Of a DNA stretch of 64,000 bases, positions 36,495-44,104 are shown piece after piece. Origin of the DNA: Chitinophaga pollutisoli (GTDB lineage Bacteria; Bacteroidota; Bacteroidia; Chitinophagales; Chitinophagaceae); assembly GCF_038396755.1 (NCBI RefSeq), contig NZ_CP149822.1, positions 744,001 to 808,000 of the forward strand, given 5' to 3'. The first letter of the stretch is position 1; each line of letters opens with the position of its first letter. The notes beneath the pieces are model-generated. The model made no database searches. It was not told the origin of the DNA and worked only from the letters and a program-made list of their open reading frames with translations. The position numbers and the translations under genes were made by a program.

Positions 36495-37340
36495 ATGAAT
36501 CACTCTCTACAAACCATTATCCTGGAAATTCACAATAAAGAGGACAAGGTTTCCTCACAAAATAAAAGGCTGATCGATGAGGCATATGAGATGACCTTGT
36601 ATCTTCAGGAACTACTTTTTTCTGTAAAAGAGTTTGTCATTAAAGAAGGGTTTAAGGACGAAGCAGAGGAAACCCATTTCTTCCGGACAGTGAAACCCCA
36701 GATACTTGGAAAACTGATTTATTATAACAAGGTATATCGCATAGAAACTACCTGTCCGGTAAGCAATGGAAAAATGTACTACAGTTATTTCTCTGCACAG
36801 TTAGCCCATTTAAAGCGGGAATATATTGAGCACATTTGTAATACGGATTTTTACAGGTATTATCGTTCGGGTCGTACTGATCGGGACGATACTTATTTTA
36901 AGCGGGGCCATATAAATTACCATGACGGCCTTAATAGCATTGTTTTTGAAATTGATCCAACATTTTCAACGTTCTACGACTATAAAATTGCGAGAATTAT
37001 TGCAAACGAATTGCTTTATACTTATCTGCTTACTAAGATCAATCCCGATGAAAATCCCGATATGGTCATGCAAAAGCCAGAATCAACGAAGGATGTATTC
37101 TGGACAGAATCAAAAAATGCGTTGATCGAATTGATTTACGCCCTATATGCTTCCGGGGCCATTTCACATGGCAAAATCGGTATCCGAAAAATAAGTCTCA
37201 TGTTCCAGATACTGTTCCGTATTCCTCTCGGAGATTTGCATCATGCTTTCCACCGGATGAAAACCCGTTCCGGCTCAAAGGCAGCGTTTTTAGATCAGCT
37301 CAAACAATCACTGGAAGAATACATGGATAAGGATTTATAG
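36495..37340 (+). CDS. rteC: RteC family regulator (second copy)
   Basis: 281 residues. Same family as the gene at 29886: ETHFFRTVKPQILGKLIYYN, FKRGHINYHDGLNSI, STFYDYKIARIIANELLYTY, FWTESKNALIELIYALYASG and GDLHHAFHRMKTRSGSKAAF. In CTnDOT, RteC binds half-sites upstream of the xis operon and activates excision. Here it is directly upstream of an HTH/orf3/topoisomerase set like that of CTnDOT, with palindromes in between, so this copy is the likely controller of excision. A terminator follows its stop. Confidence 0.92.
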   Translation: MNHSLQTIILEIHNKEDKVSSQNKRLIDEAYEMTLYLQELLFSVKEFVIKEGFKDEAEETHFFRTVKPQILGKLIYYNKVYRIETTCPVSNGKMYYSYFSAQLAHLKREYIEHICNTDFYRYYRSGRTDRDDTYFKRGHINYHDGLNSIVFEIDPTFSTFYDYKIARIIANELLYTYLLTKINPDENPDMVMQKPESTKDVFWTESKNALIELIYALYASGAISHGKIGIRKISLMFQILFRIPLGDLHHAFHRMKTRSGSKAAFLDQLKQSLEEYMDKDL

Positions 37341-37363
37341 GAATGCAGGTATCCCTAAACAGA

Positions 37364-37393
37364 AGCAGTACGTTATCCGTGCTGCTTTTTTTA
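37364..37393 (+). terminator. Rho-independent terminator after rteC
   Basis: AGCAGTACG (37364-37372) pairs with CGTGCTGCT (37378-37386) with one wobble pair and a 5-base loop, followed by a T-tract to 37392. It sits 24 bases behind the rteC stop, separating it from the excision operon. Confidence 0.85.
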
Positions 37394-37414
37394 TGCCATC
37401 ATTTTGCCCATATA

Positions 37415-37426
37415 TGCCAATTGGCA
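37415..37426. promoter_or_regulatory. Perfect palindrome TGCCAATTGGCA, candidate RteC or Xis site
   Basis: A 12-base perfect palindrome between rteC and the HTH gene of the excision operon. The half-site TGCCA recurs at 37519-37523 and, inverted, at 37531-37535 and 37541-37545. Placement upstream of the xis-like genes matches where RteC acts in CTnDOT. Binding is not shown. Confidence 0.55.
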
Positions 37427-37517
37427 AAGTCCGGGTTATAAAAGGCTAAATGTGTGTCCAAAGCAAGGAAATAACTCTACAACAACGGGTTACCGGAATG
37501 CAAAAAAAATAAAAAAA

Positions 37518-37545
37518 ATGCCATTTCAATTGGCATGACTTGGCA
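37518..37545. promoter_or_regulatory. Second TGCCA/TGGCA repeat cluster upstream of the excision operon
   Basis: ATGCCA (37518-37523), seven bases, TGGCAT (37531-37536), then another TGGCA (37541-37545). It shares the half-site with the palindrome 100 bases upstream. It lies next to two A8 tracts, so the DNA may also be bent there. Confidence 0.5.
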
Positions 37546-37687
37546 GACAATGAGGGCCAAACTGTTCAATTTTGTCCTGTGATGTTTGAATGATGTATAG
37601 ACGTAGCTAATGAGTGCGTGTAATACAGGCACCAGGCAAAACGATGATAGCGGCAAGACAAATCATGAACATAATAAACGTATCCGT

Positions 37688-37996
37688 ATGAATATTGACA
37701 GAATGGAATTTATCGCGTGGATGGAACGCATCATGGATCGTTTTGACATTCTTAACGACCATATTAATAATATACACAAAGACCGAAATAGTATAGACGG
37801 TGAAGAGCTGCTTGACAACCAGGATCTTTTGCAAATGCTGAAGATAAGCCAACGCTCCTTGCAGCGCTATCGCTCTTCGGGGAAATTAGCCTATTACACG
37901 ATCAGTGGCAAGCTGTACTATAAGTTGTCCGATGTGCATCAGTTTGTCCGGGATAATTTTAATGCTCCGCTGCAAAGAACAAAGGACAATAAGTGA
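37688..37996 (+). CDS. Helix-turn-helix protein, Xis-like
   Basis: About 102 residues from the ATG at 37688; the frame is open to an ATG at 37610, so a 128-residue form is possible. The C-terminal winged HTH reads LLDNQDLLQMLKISQRSLQR, then YRSSGKLAYYTISGKLYYKL, then SDVHQFVRDNF. It is the MerR/excisionase-like type, and similar in layout to the protein at 12946. Position upstream of orf3- and topoisomerase-like genes matches xis2c/xis2d of CTnDOT. Probably bends att DNA during excision or controls the operon. Confidence 0.85.
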   Translation: MNIDRMEFIAWMERIMDRFDILNDHINNIHKDRNSIDGEELLDNQDLLQMLKISQRSLQRYRSSGKLAYYTISGKLYYKLSDVHQFVRDNFNAPLQRTKDNK

Positions 37997-38083
37997 CAAA
38001 TAGTGCCACGGAAAGCCAATTACAACATACGCTTCAATGCTTCTCCTACTTTCGGACTATTACAATCTTAAATAATCAGGATC

Positions 38084-39013
38084 ATGAGTGAACAGACTAC
38101 GACAACGCCACAATATCCCGAACAATTATCGGACATTCTGTTGGTGCTGGATAAAGAAAAAAAGAAAATCCAGGCTGTTACAGGTATCAACAAAAACGGG
38201 GAGCTGGAGACCGTGGACCCAGATAAGAAAAACCAGAGCCAGTTTATGCGGGTAGATAAGAGCGGGGACATATTCTCTAATTTCTTTTCCAACTTCTGGC
38301 GGCAGCTTAAAGACCCCACCCGTTTCTCCTTCTTTAAAATTCCCGCTGCTGAAGCCATTGACGCGGCTCAAAAGATGCAGCAGCATGTAGACCAGCCTAC
38401 CAAAGAGGGCGAAGCAGTAATGGCAAAGCATGAAGTAAAGGAGCCACAGGATCAACAACAAGAAAATAAACAAGAAAACAAAAAAGATATGGAAACAGCA
38501 CAAGCAACACCGGTAACCAGCGAATACCGCTACAAACCGGAACAGATCGATTGGGAAACAATGAACAACCTCGGACTGAGCAAAGAGTATCTTGAAAAGA
38601 AGAACCTGCTCGACCCGCTATTACGGGGATTCAAGACCAATGAACTGGTTCCCGTAAGCCTTAACCTCGGTACGGCCATTACGCGTATGGATGCCAGGCT
38701 CGCACTTCAGACCAATGAAAGCGGCGATGTAGTAGTTGCTATTCATGGCATTCGCAGGGAACCAAATTTAAACTTCCCCTTCTTTGGACACGAATTTAGC
38801 AAAGAGGACAAAGAGAATTTGCTAAAAACAGGAAACATGGGTCGTGTGGTTGATTTGACCAACCCTAAAACCGGCGAAAAAATGCCATCCGTAATCAGCA
38901 TTGACAGGTTAACAAACGAAGTGATCGCATTGCGCCAGGACTGGATGAAAATACCGGATGAGATGAAAGGCATAAAACTGAACGAACAGCAGAAGCAAAC
39001 CACTTTACCTTGA
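38084..39013 (+). CDS. DUF4099/DUF3945 domain protein, N-terminal part
   Basis: 309 residues. The first domain (LSDILLVLDKEKKKIQAVTG ... KIPAAEAIDAAQKMQQHV) is followed by an acidic, Gln-rich linker and a second domain from SEYRYKPEQIDWETMNNLGL to SIDRLTNEVIALRQDWMKIP. These proteins sit beside topoisomerase III on Bacteroidota conjugative elements and match orf3 of the CTnDOT excision operon in place. The stop TGA at 39011-39013 precedes in-frame family sequence in another frame (KPLYLEGM-like, seen as PLYLEGMISKKGEPF), so the gene is probably broken and continues in the next entry. Confidence 0.8.
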   Translation: MSEQTTTTPQYPEQLSDILLVLDKEKKKIQAVTGINKNGELETVDPDKKNQSQFMRVDKSGDIFSNFFSNFWRQLKDPTRFSFFKIPAAEAIDAAQKMQQHVDQPTKEGEAVMAKHEVKEPQDQQQENKQENKKDMETAQATPVTSEYRYKPEQIDWETMNNLGLSKEYLEKKNLLDPLLRGFKTNELVPVSLNLGTAITRMDARLALQTNESGDVVVAIHGIRREPNLNFPFFGHEFSKEDKENLLKTGNMGRVVDLTNPKTGEKMPSVISIDRLTNEVIALRQDWMKIPDEMKGIKLNEQQKQTTLP

Positions 39014-39017
39014 AGGA

Positions 39018-39530
39018 ATGATTTCAAAAAAAGGGGAACCGTTCAATGCACCGGTACAGTTCAATGCCGACAAGCGTTTTGTGGAGTTCCTTTTTGACAG
39101 GAATGTTAACCGCGGGCAAAACCAGCAAGCAGAACAGCAGCAGGGGCAATTGCAGGAAGCACCCCGGACATTCAGAGGAAAAGAACTGACCGACCAGCAA
39201 TACGATAAGTTCAAAGAAGGTCAAACGGTTTATGTAGACGGGCTGCTTGACAAAAAGGGACAAAAATACCAGGGCTATATCACTTTTGATAAAGAGACAG
39301 GAAAAACAGGATTTTCTTTCAACAATCCTGATAAGCTAAAGGAGAAAATCCAACCCAAAGAAGAAAACAAAACGCAGGTAGCTGTTAACTCCGATGGAAA
39401 GACCAATGAAGCTACCAAGAATATCAAAGAACCTTTGAAAACCGGCCAGCAACAGCCTAAGGACAAAAAGCAGCAGCAACAGCAGGATGCTACCAAAACT
39501 CCGGAAAAGTCTAGGGGTAGAAAAAGGTAA
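39018..39530 (+). CDS. DUF3945 domain protein, C-terminal part of a split gene
   Basis: 170 residues starting MISKKGEPFNAPVQFNADKR. The frame is open further upstream and reads PLYLEGM just before the ATG, a phrase that normally continues the upstream domain. A second repeat follows (RTFRGKELTDQQYDKFKEGQ then TVYVDGLLDKKGQKYQGYIT), with a Lys/Gln-rich tail. The two parts are offset by +1 (or -2) near 39000, where AAACC could mark a short slipped deletion. Expression as a separate protein from this ATG is possible since it follows the stop by 4 bases. Confidence 0.7.
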   Translation: MISKKGEPFNAPVQFNADKRFVEFLFDRNVNRGQNQQAEQQQGQLQEAPRTFRGKELTDQQYDKFKEGQTVYVDGLLDKKGQKYQGYITFDKETGKTGFSFNNPDKLKEKIQPKEENKTQVAVNSDGKTNEATKNIKEPLKTGQQQPKDKKQQQQQDATKTPEKSRGRKR

Positions 39531-39549
39531 TCACTAAAACGACTGTATT

Positions 39550-41633
39550 ATGAAAGCAGTAATTGCAGAAAAACCAAGTGTAGCCCGCGAGATTGCAGCC
39601 TTGTTGGGCGCTACAGAAAAAAAGAGGGATACCTGGCAGGTAACGGTTACCTGGTAACCTGGGCGTTGGGCCATCTGGTGGGATTAGCGATGCCGGAAGA
39701 TTATGGGTTGTCGGGGTTTCAAAGAGAATCCTTGCCCATAATTCCGGCTCCCTTTTTATTAACGGTACGAAAAATAAAAAAGGACAGATTGTATATCGCC
39801 GATGGCGGAGCTGTAAAGCAATTAAAAGTCATTGAACAGGTTATTGGCCGCTCGGAAAGCATTATCGTGGCTACTGATGCGGGCCGTGAAGGTGAACTCA
39901 TCTTCAGGTATATTTATCAATACCTGAAGTGCAGCAAACCTTTCGAACGTTTATGGATCAGCTCACTTACGGAAAAAGCCATCAGGCAGGGATTCGACAA
40001 ACTCAAACCCGGAAGTGATTTTGATGGTCTTTACGAGGCCGGGCAAGGCCGGAGCCGTGCCGACTGGTTAGTGGGCATCAATGCATCGCAAGCATTGAGT
40101 ATTGCCGCTGGCAGTGGCGTGTATTCGCTGGGCCGGGTACAGACACCCACGCTGGCCCTTATCTGCAAACGCTATCTGGAAAACAAGAGCTTTACGGTTA
40201 AGAAATACTGGCAGATCCAATTGGAGCACCGCAAGGAGTTCATGGATTTTAAAAGCCTTTCCAAAACCAAATGGGATGAACGCAAACTCGCCGATGATAC
40301 GCTTAAATCCATCCAGCGAAACGGATCGGTAACGGTAACGGAGGTTGATAAGAAAAACGTTTCCGAACAGCCCCCCTTGCTGTTCGATCTTACCGGCTTG
40401 CAGAAAGAAGCCAATAAAAAACTGGGGCTTTCTGCTGAACAGACCTTAAATATTGCCCAAAGCCTGTATGAAAGCAAATTCATTACCTATCCCCGTACCG
40501 GCAGCAAGCATATACCGGAAGATATGTGGGCTGAAATTCCGGGACTAATCAGGGCGCTTGAGGAAAAACCTTCTTGCAAAGAAGCCGTTTCAAAGGTGAA
40601 ATGGGGACGATTTATCAAACGTATTGTCAACGATGTGAAGGTTACCGATCATCACGGGCTTTTGATTACGGAGAAAATCCCGCTGGGATTGACGGGAAAG
40701 GAAGATGCGATTTATGATATGATCGCTCTGCGTTTACTGGAGTCGGTTTCACATGCCTGCTCTAAAGAAATTACTGACATCAGTTTGCTGGCACTGCACT
40801 TTGACTTTTCGCTTAAAGGATGCAAGATCCTGGAACCGGGATGGCGTGCCATCAGGGGAAATTTTACGGAGGAGGATGGTGAGCCGGTACAGGAACTGCC
40901 GGAAATGAAGGTCGGTGACGAACTGAAGATCAAAGAGGCCCATGTACTTGAAAAGAAAACCAAACCGCCGGTGCTCTATACGGAAGCCGGGTTACTGTCG
41001 GCTATGGAAACCGCCGCAAGGGAAATAGAAAATGATGCCGAGCGCAAGGTCTTACAGGGTATCGGTATCGGCACACCGGCAACAAGGGCCGCTATTATCG
41101 AAACCCTTTTTAAAAGAGATTACATCCGGCGTGAAAAAAAGTCGCTGTTTCCTACTGACAAAGGCTTGCAGGTGTACCACACCGTAAAGGATAAAAAAAT
41201 TGCCGACGTTGCCATGACCGCAGAATGGGAAATGGCCCTGCAAAAAATTGAGAACAATGAGGCTGATGCGGCGACTTTCCTTAAGGAAATGGGAGTCTAT
41301 GCAACGGCAATAACAAAGGAACTTCTGAACATGAACATTGCAAAAGAAACACATCCGGAATTGAGCTGTCCGAAATGTAAAAGCCATGCCCTGCTTATCA
41401 GGGATAAAGTAGTAAAGTGTCCCGATGAAACCTGTAATTGGATACAGTTTCGTACCATTTGCGGAATCACCCTTACGACGGCGGAGATTGAAAAACTGGT
41501 GAAGGAAGGGAAAACCTCTCTTATCAAAGGAATGAAAAGCAAATCGGGCAAAAAGTTCAACGCTTATATCATTATGAAGGATAATGGAGAAACCTCTTTT
41601 GAATTTGAAAATACACCGCCCAAAAGTAAATAA
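39550..41633 (+). pseudogene. topB: DNA topoisomerase III (type IA), Exc-like, frameshifted near the start
   Basis: ATG 39550 gives MKAVIAEKPSVAREIAALLG then ATEKK and an early stop at 39657. Adding one A in the run 39617-39623 (7 As) gives KKEGYLAGNGYLVTWALGHL and joins the long frame to 41633, for about 694 residues. Toprim motifs: AEKPSVA with the Glu, and ATDAGREGELIFRYIY. The nucleophile Tyr lies in KFITYPRTGSKHIPE at about residue 313. A C-terminal zinc ribbon reads CPKCKSHALLIRDKVVKCPD with a further Cys. In CTnDOT the matching gene is exc. GAA AAA AAG is the dnaX-type slippery A_AAA_AAG, so shifted translation is conceivable. An internal start at 39666 would lose the catalytic Toprim Glu. 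Confidence 0.9.
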
Positions 41634-41798
41634 AAGGGAATAACTCAGTTTAAGCGAAAGCCGCGTTCGGCACATAAAAGTCCCATAACACCATGCTCAG
41701 ACGGACGAATATAGGTTGGAGCGCTAATGATCGGAATAAACCACCAACATTTAGAATTTATCTGAGTTATTTTTTTATATTTTTGGCAAAAAGGTATT

Positions 41799-42119
41799 GT
41801 GAAATTTTGCTGTTGGTTTATTAGTATAATCGTTATTGCTTTGAGCTTTGCTCCTTGCTCAGATAGCATTATACTGGATTCTGAAATCAGCAGTTCCTTC
41901 AATGCTCCCCTAACCCAAAGTGAAAGCCATAGGAAGGGCGACGCTTGCTCGCCTTTTTGTGTGTGCATGTGTTGTAGTGCGCCAACATCGCTACAAAATG
42001 CAGCTTTAATATATCCTACCGATATCGCTGAGCTTTCACCATTGAAATATTCGTTGTTTCATCCTGGCAAAGCGGTATCTGCTTCTTCTGATATTTGGCA
42101 ACCGCCACAACTTTGTTAA
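41799..42119 (+). CDS. DUF6660 family Cys-rich exported protein (second copy)
   Basis: 106 residues from a GTG at 41799 with a signal peptide (WFISIIVIALSFAPC). Cys cluster CSPFCVCMCC and end IWQPPQLC match the protein at 15319. There is no RND pump gene after this copy, so it looks like an orphan or part of a lost metal module. It lies 165 bases after the topoisomerase gene, with a TATATTTTTGG promoter-like motif upstream. Confidence 0.75.
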   Translation: MKFCCWFISIIVIALSFAPCSDSIILDSEISSSFNAPLTQSESHRKGDACSPFCVCMCCSAPTSLQNAALIYPTDIAELSPLKYSLFHPGKAVSASSDIWQPPQLC

Positions 42120-42330
42120 TCTTATTTCCTGTTTCCTGCACATTTCCTGTTGATGTAGTAGCGATGGCGGGTGATGCCGCAAACAATACCCCTGCAATGG
42201 TTAAAAGTCTACTGGCACCGCTGATTCCGCCTGAGTAGCCGGGCGAAGACATTCGAGCCAATGTACCTCTTGGTTGACTATCAAATTGTGCTGGAGTAAG
42301 TCCGGCAGATACTTTGTTATATATGACCAT
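42016..42330 (-). CDS. Doubtful small ORF with one hydrophobic segment
   Basis: 104 residues on the minus strand; its 3' third lies antisense to the DUF6660 gene. It reads MVIYNKVSAGLTPAQFDSQP and contains RLLTIAGVLFAASPAIATTS, which could be a membrane or signal segment. The 300 bases between 42120 and 42420 hold no other gene, so it may be real, but no family is recognised. Confidence 0.25.
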   Translation of the reverse strand: MVIYNKVSAGLTPAQFDSQPRGTLARMSSPGYSGGISGASRLLTIAGVLFAASPAIATTSTGNVQETGNKINKVVAVAKYQKKQIPLCQDETTNISMVKAQRYR

Positions 42331-42420
42331 TCTTTATGTTTTCACATCACCGTCTTACTGCATATTGCCGCAATAGAAAGCAACTTATAAATAGTATAAC
42401 CAACAAATAACAAAGATTAT

Positions 42421-43131
42421 ATGCGTACCAAAAAACTCCTACGAACATTGGTCGATCGCATCAACCACCTCGATGCGCATTACAAATTATATTTTTCAGT
42501 TGGATCTGCAATTATCGTGTTTCTTGTACTGTTAAGCAGTAAAATGGAGGCATCATTATCCTTGATGATTGCGTGGTTGGGATTCGTAGGTGTAAGCCTC
42601 GCGCTCTCCTGGATTACTATTTTAACCTCTCATCCTTCAGATGTAAAACACGAAGCCCATGCGCAAGATTCGAGTCGTACTCTCGTATTTTGCTTTGTCA
42701 TAGCAGCGGCTTTTGCGAGCTTATTGGCTATCGTTATACTTTTGAAAGGGAGTTTGGGCAGATCAGATCAGGGAATTTATGTAGCGGTCATTATTCCTTT
42801 ATCATGTGTAGCAGGATCTTGGTGGCTTTTACATACCGTATTTACTCTAAGGTATGCCCATTTTTTTTACTGTGACGTGGATCATAGTAAAGATGATGGT
42901 AAACACGTTAAACCGGAAGGAATGAACTTTCCCGAAGATAAGGAACCGGATTACCTGGATTTCACATATTTCTCTTTTGTCATTGGGATGACTTTCCAGG
43001 TATCAGATGTAGATATCACTTCAAAGAGGATACGCCGGTTAGCCTGGATGCATGGCGTGCTTTCTTTTGCATTCAATACATTTATTGTAGCCTTTACGAT
43101 TAATATTATCGCTGGACTTTTCCAAAAATAA
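42421..43131 (+). CDS. DUF1345 family membrane protein
   Basis: 236 residues with five membrane helices. Family signs: AHAQDSSRTLVFCFVIAAAF, SCVAGSWWLLHTVFTLRYAH and PDYLDFTYFSFVIGMTFQVS then DVDITSKRIRRLAWMHGVLS. DUF1345 proteins are widespread inner-membrane proteins of unknown function. It stands alone, 101 bases after the upstream small ORF's start and followed by 530 gene-free bases. Its setting next to a DUF6660 gene suggests cargo rather than core mobility function. Confidence 0.88.
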   Translation: MRTKKLLRTLVDRINHLDAHYKLYFSVGSAIIVFLVLLSSKMEASLSLMIAWLGFVGVSLALSWITILTSHPSDVKHEAHAQDSSRTLVFCFVIAAAFASLLAIVILLKGSLGRSDQGIYVAVIIPLSCVAGSWWLLHTVFTLRYAHFFYCDVDHSKDDGKHVKPEGMNFPEDKEPDYLDFTYFSFVIGMTFQVSDVDITSKRIRRLAWMHGVLSFAFNTFIVAFTINIIAGLFQK

Positions 43132-43666
43132 AAGGAAGCAGTGTCTCCGCCAACCGTTCGGCTCACTGCATTGAAAACTCACCTGTCACATAATAAATTA
43201 AATGCGAAGCTACCCAATCAGTATTTCTACATATTGCACATTTTCCGTTGTACCTCTATAGCGTGTGTTGACGCACATACCAAAAACAACGATCCTTCTT
43301 TCTAAAAGGCCGGAAGAGCAACTCTATATGTGAGGCACTGATGTGCTGTTTGTACCGTTTCGGAAATTTAAAAGCCTCTTCTATTCGCTTTGATTGTAAG
43401 ATCAGGGCGAAAAACATTTCTGTTTTTCCCTGAACTGAATTGCTTTTTTACGGTAACCTGGCTTGACACTGATCTATCTACACTTCATATCTCCATTGTC
43501 ACTAATTGGAATTGCTCTGTCCCGTTAAAATGCAAATTATTTCCGGGGAGGACATTACTTGAAAGGCCAAATACAGCCACTAACAGCCAAGCCCTACAGC
43601 GTTAGCTACACGGGTTTATCTCCTTAATATTTTAGTGCATCATCAAAAATTAAAAACAAAATCTGT
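43132..43666 (+). other. Gene-free region upstream of the DUF1896 gene
   Basis: About 535 bases without a supported gene; a short ORF at 43390-43605 has no coding character. It must contain the promoter for the DUF1896/helicase pair. Nothing else recognised; a transfer origin cannot be confirmed by eye. Confidence 0.3.
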
Positions 43667-44104
43667 ATGAATACACAGCAAAAAGATCTCTCCTATTTTA
43701 CACTTAGGCTTCAGGAGTTACTGTACACCAGCTTTCCTGAAAAGGCACACGACCAAAAATTCATTAAGCAACGCTCCAGTTGGGCGGCCAATGCCTACGA
43801 GGGTGCCTTCCGGTCTGGAAATGCGATTGAGCAATGCGACCATATTGCAGACTATATACTTTTTGAAGGACTGCACTTCTCCCCATTTGACACCATATTC
43901 CAGGTGGTTTGTAATGAGTTCGATACGATTATGGCGGATGAAGAACTCCGCTCTTTTGCCTTAAAGATGTTACCTCTATGCCGTTCGCTGTTCGCGAACT
44001 ACGAACTGACGGATGATTTTGCTTATAGCGAAGCATACGACCTGCTCTACACTGAAATAACCGGAACCATAGCAATCTGGATCGAGGAAAATGGCCTTCA
44101 GTAA
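43667..44104 (+). CDS. DUF1896 family protein
   Basis: 145 residues, small, acidic, helical, soluble: [20 protein letters not shown] near the start, [20 protein letters not shown] in the middle and [20 protein letters not shown] near the end. DUF1896 proteins occur on Bacteroidota conjugative elements just upstream of the large methylase/helicase gene; role unknown. It overlaps that gene by 14 bases, indicating coupling. Confidence 0.88.
   Translation: MNTQQKDLSYFTLRLQELLYTSFPEKAHDQKFIKQRSSWAANAYEGAFRSGNAIEQCDHIADYILFEGLHFSPFDTIFQVVCNEFDTIMADEELRSFALKMLPLCRSLFANYELTDDFAYSEAYDLLYTEITGTIAIWIEENGLQ

Noticed and set aside
37501..37520. A8 runs as evidence against homopolymer undercalling
   Set aside because: Non-coding, so their true length is unknown; only the coding T8 at 42851 and A8 at 29779 support correct calling of eights.
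41052..41675. 207-codon minus-strand ORF antisense to the topoisomerase end
   Set aside because: Shadow of topB; odd Phe/Cys composition.
43132..43666. Possible origin of transfer in the gene-free region before DUF1896
   Set aside because: No clear inverted repeats next to a nick-like sequence and no relaxase gene in the window.
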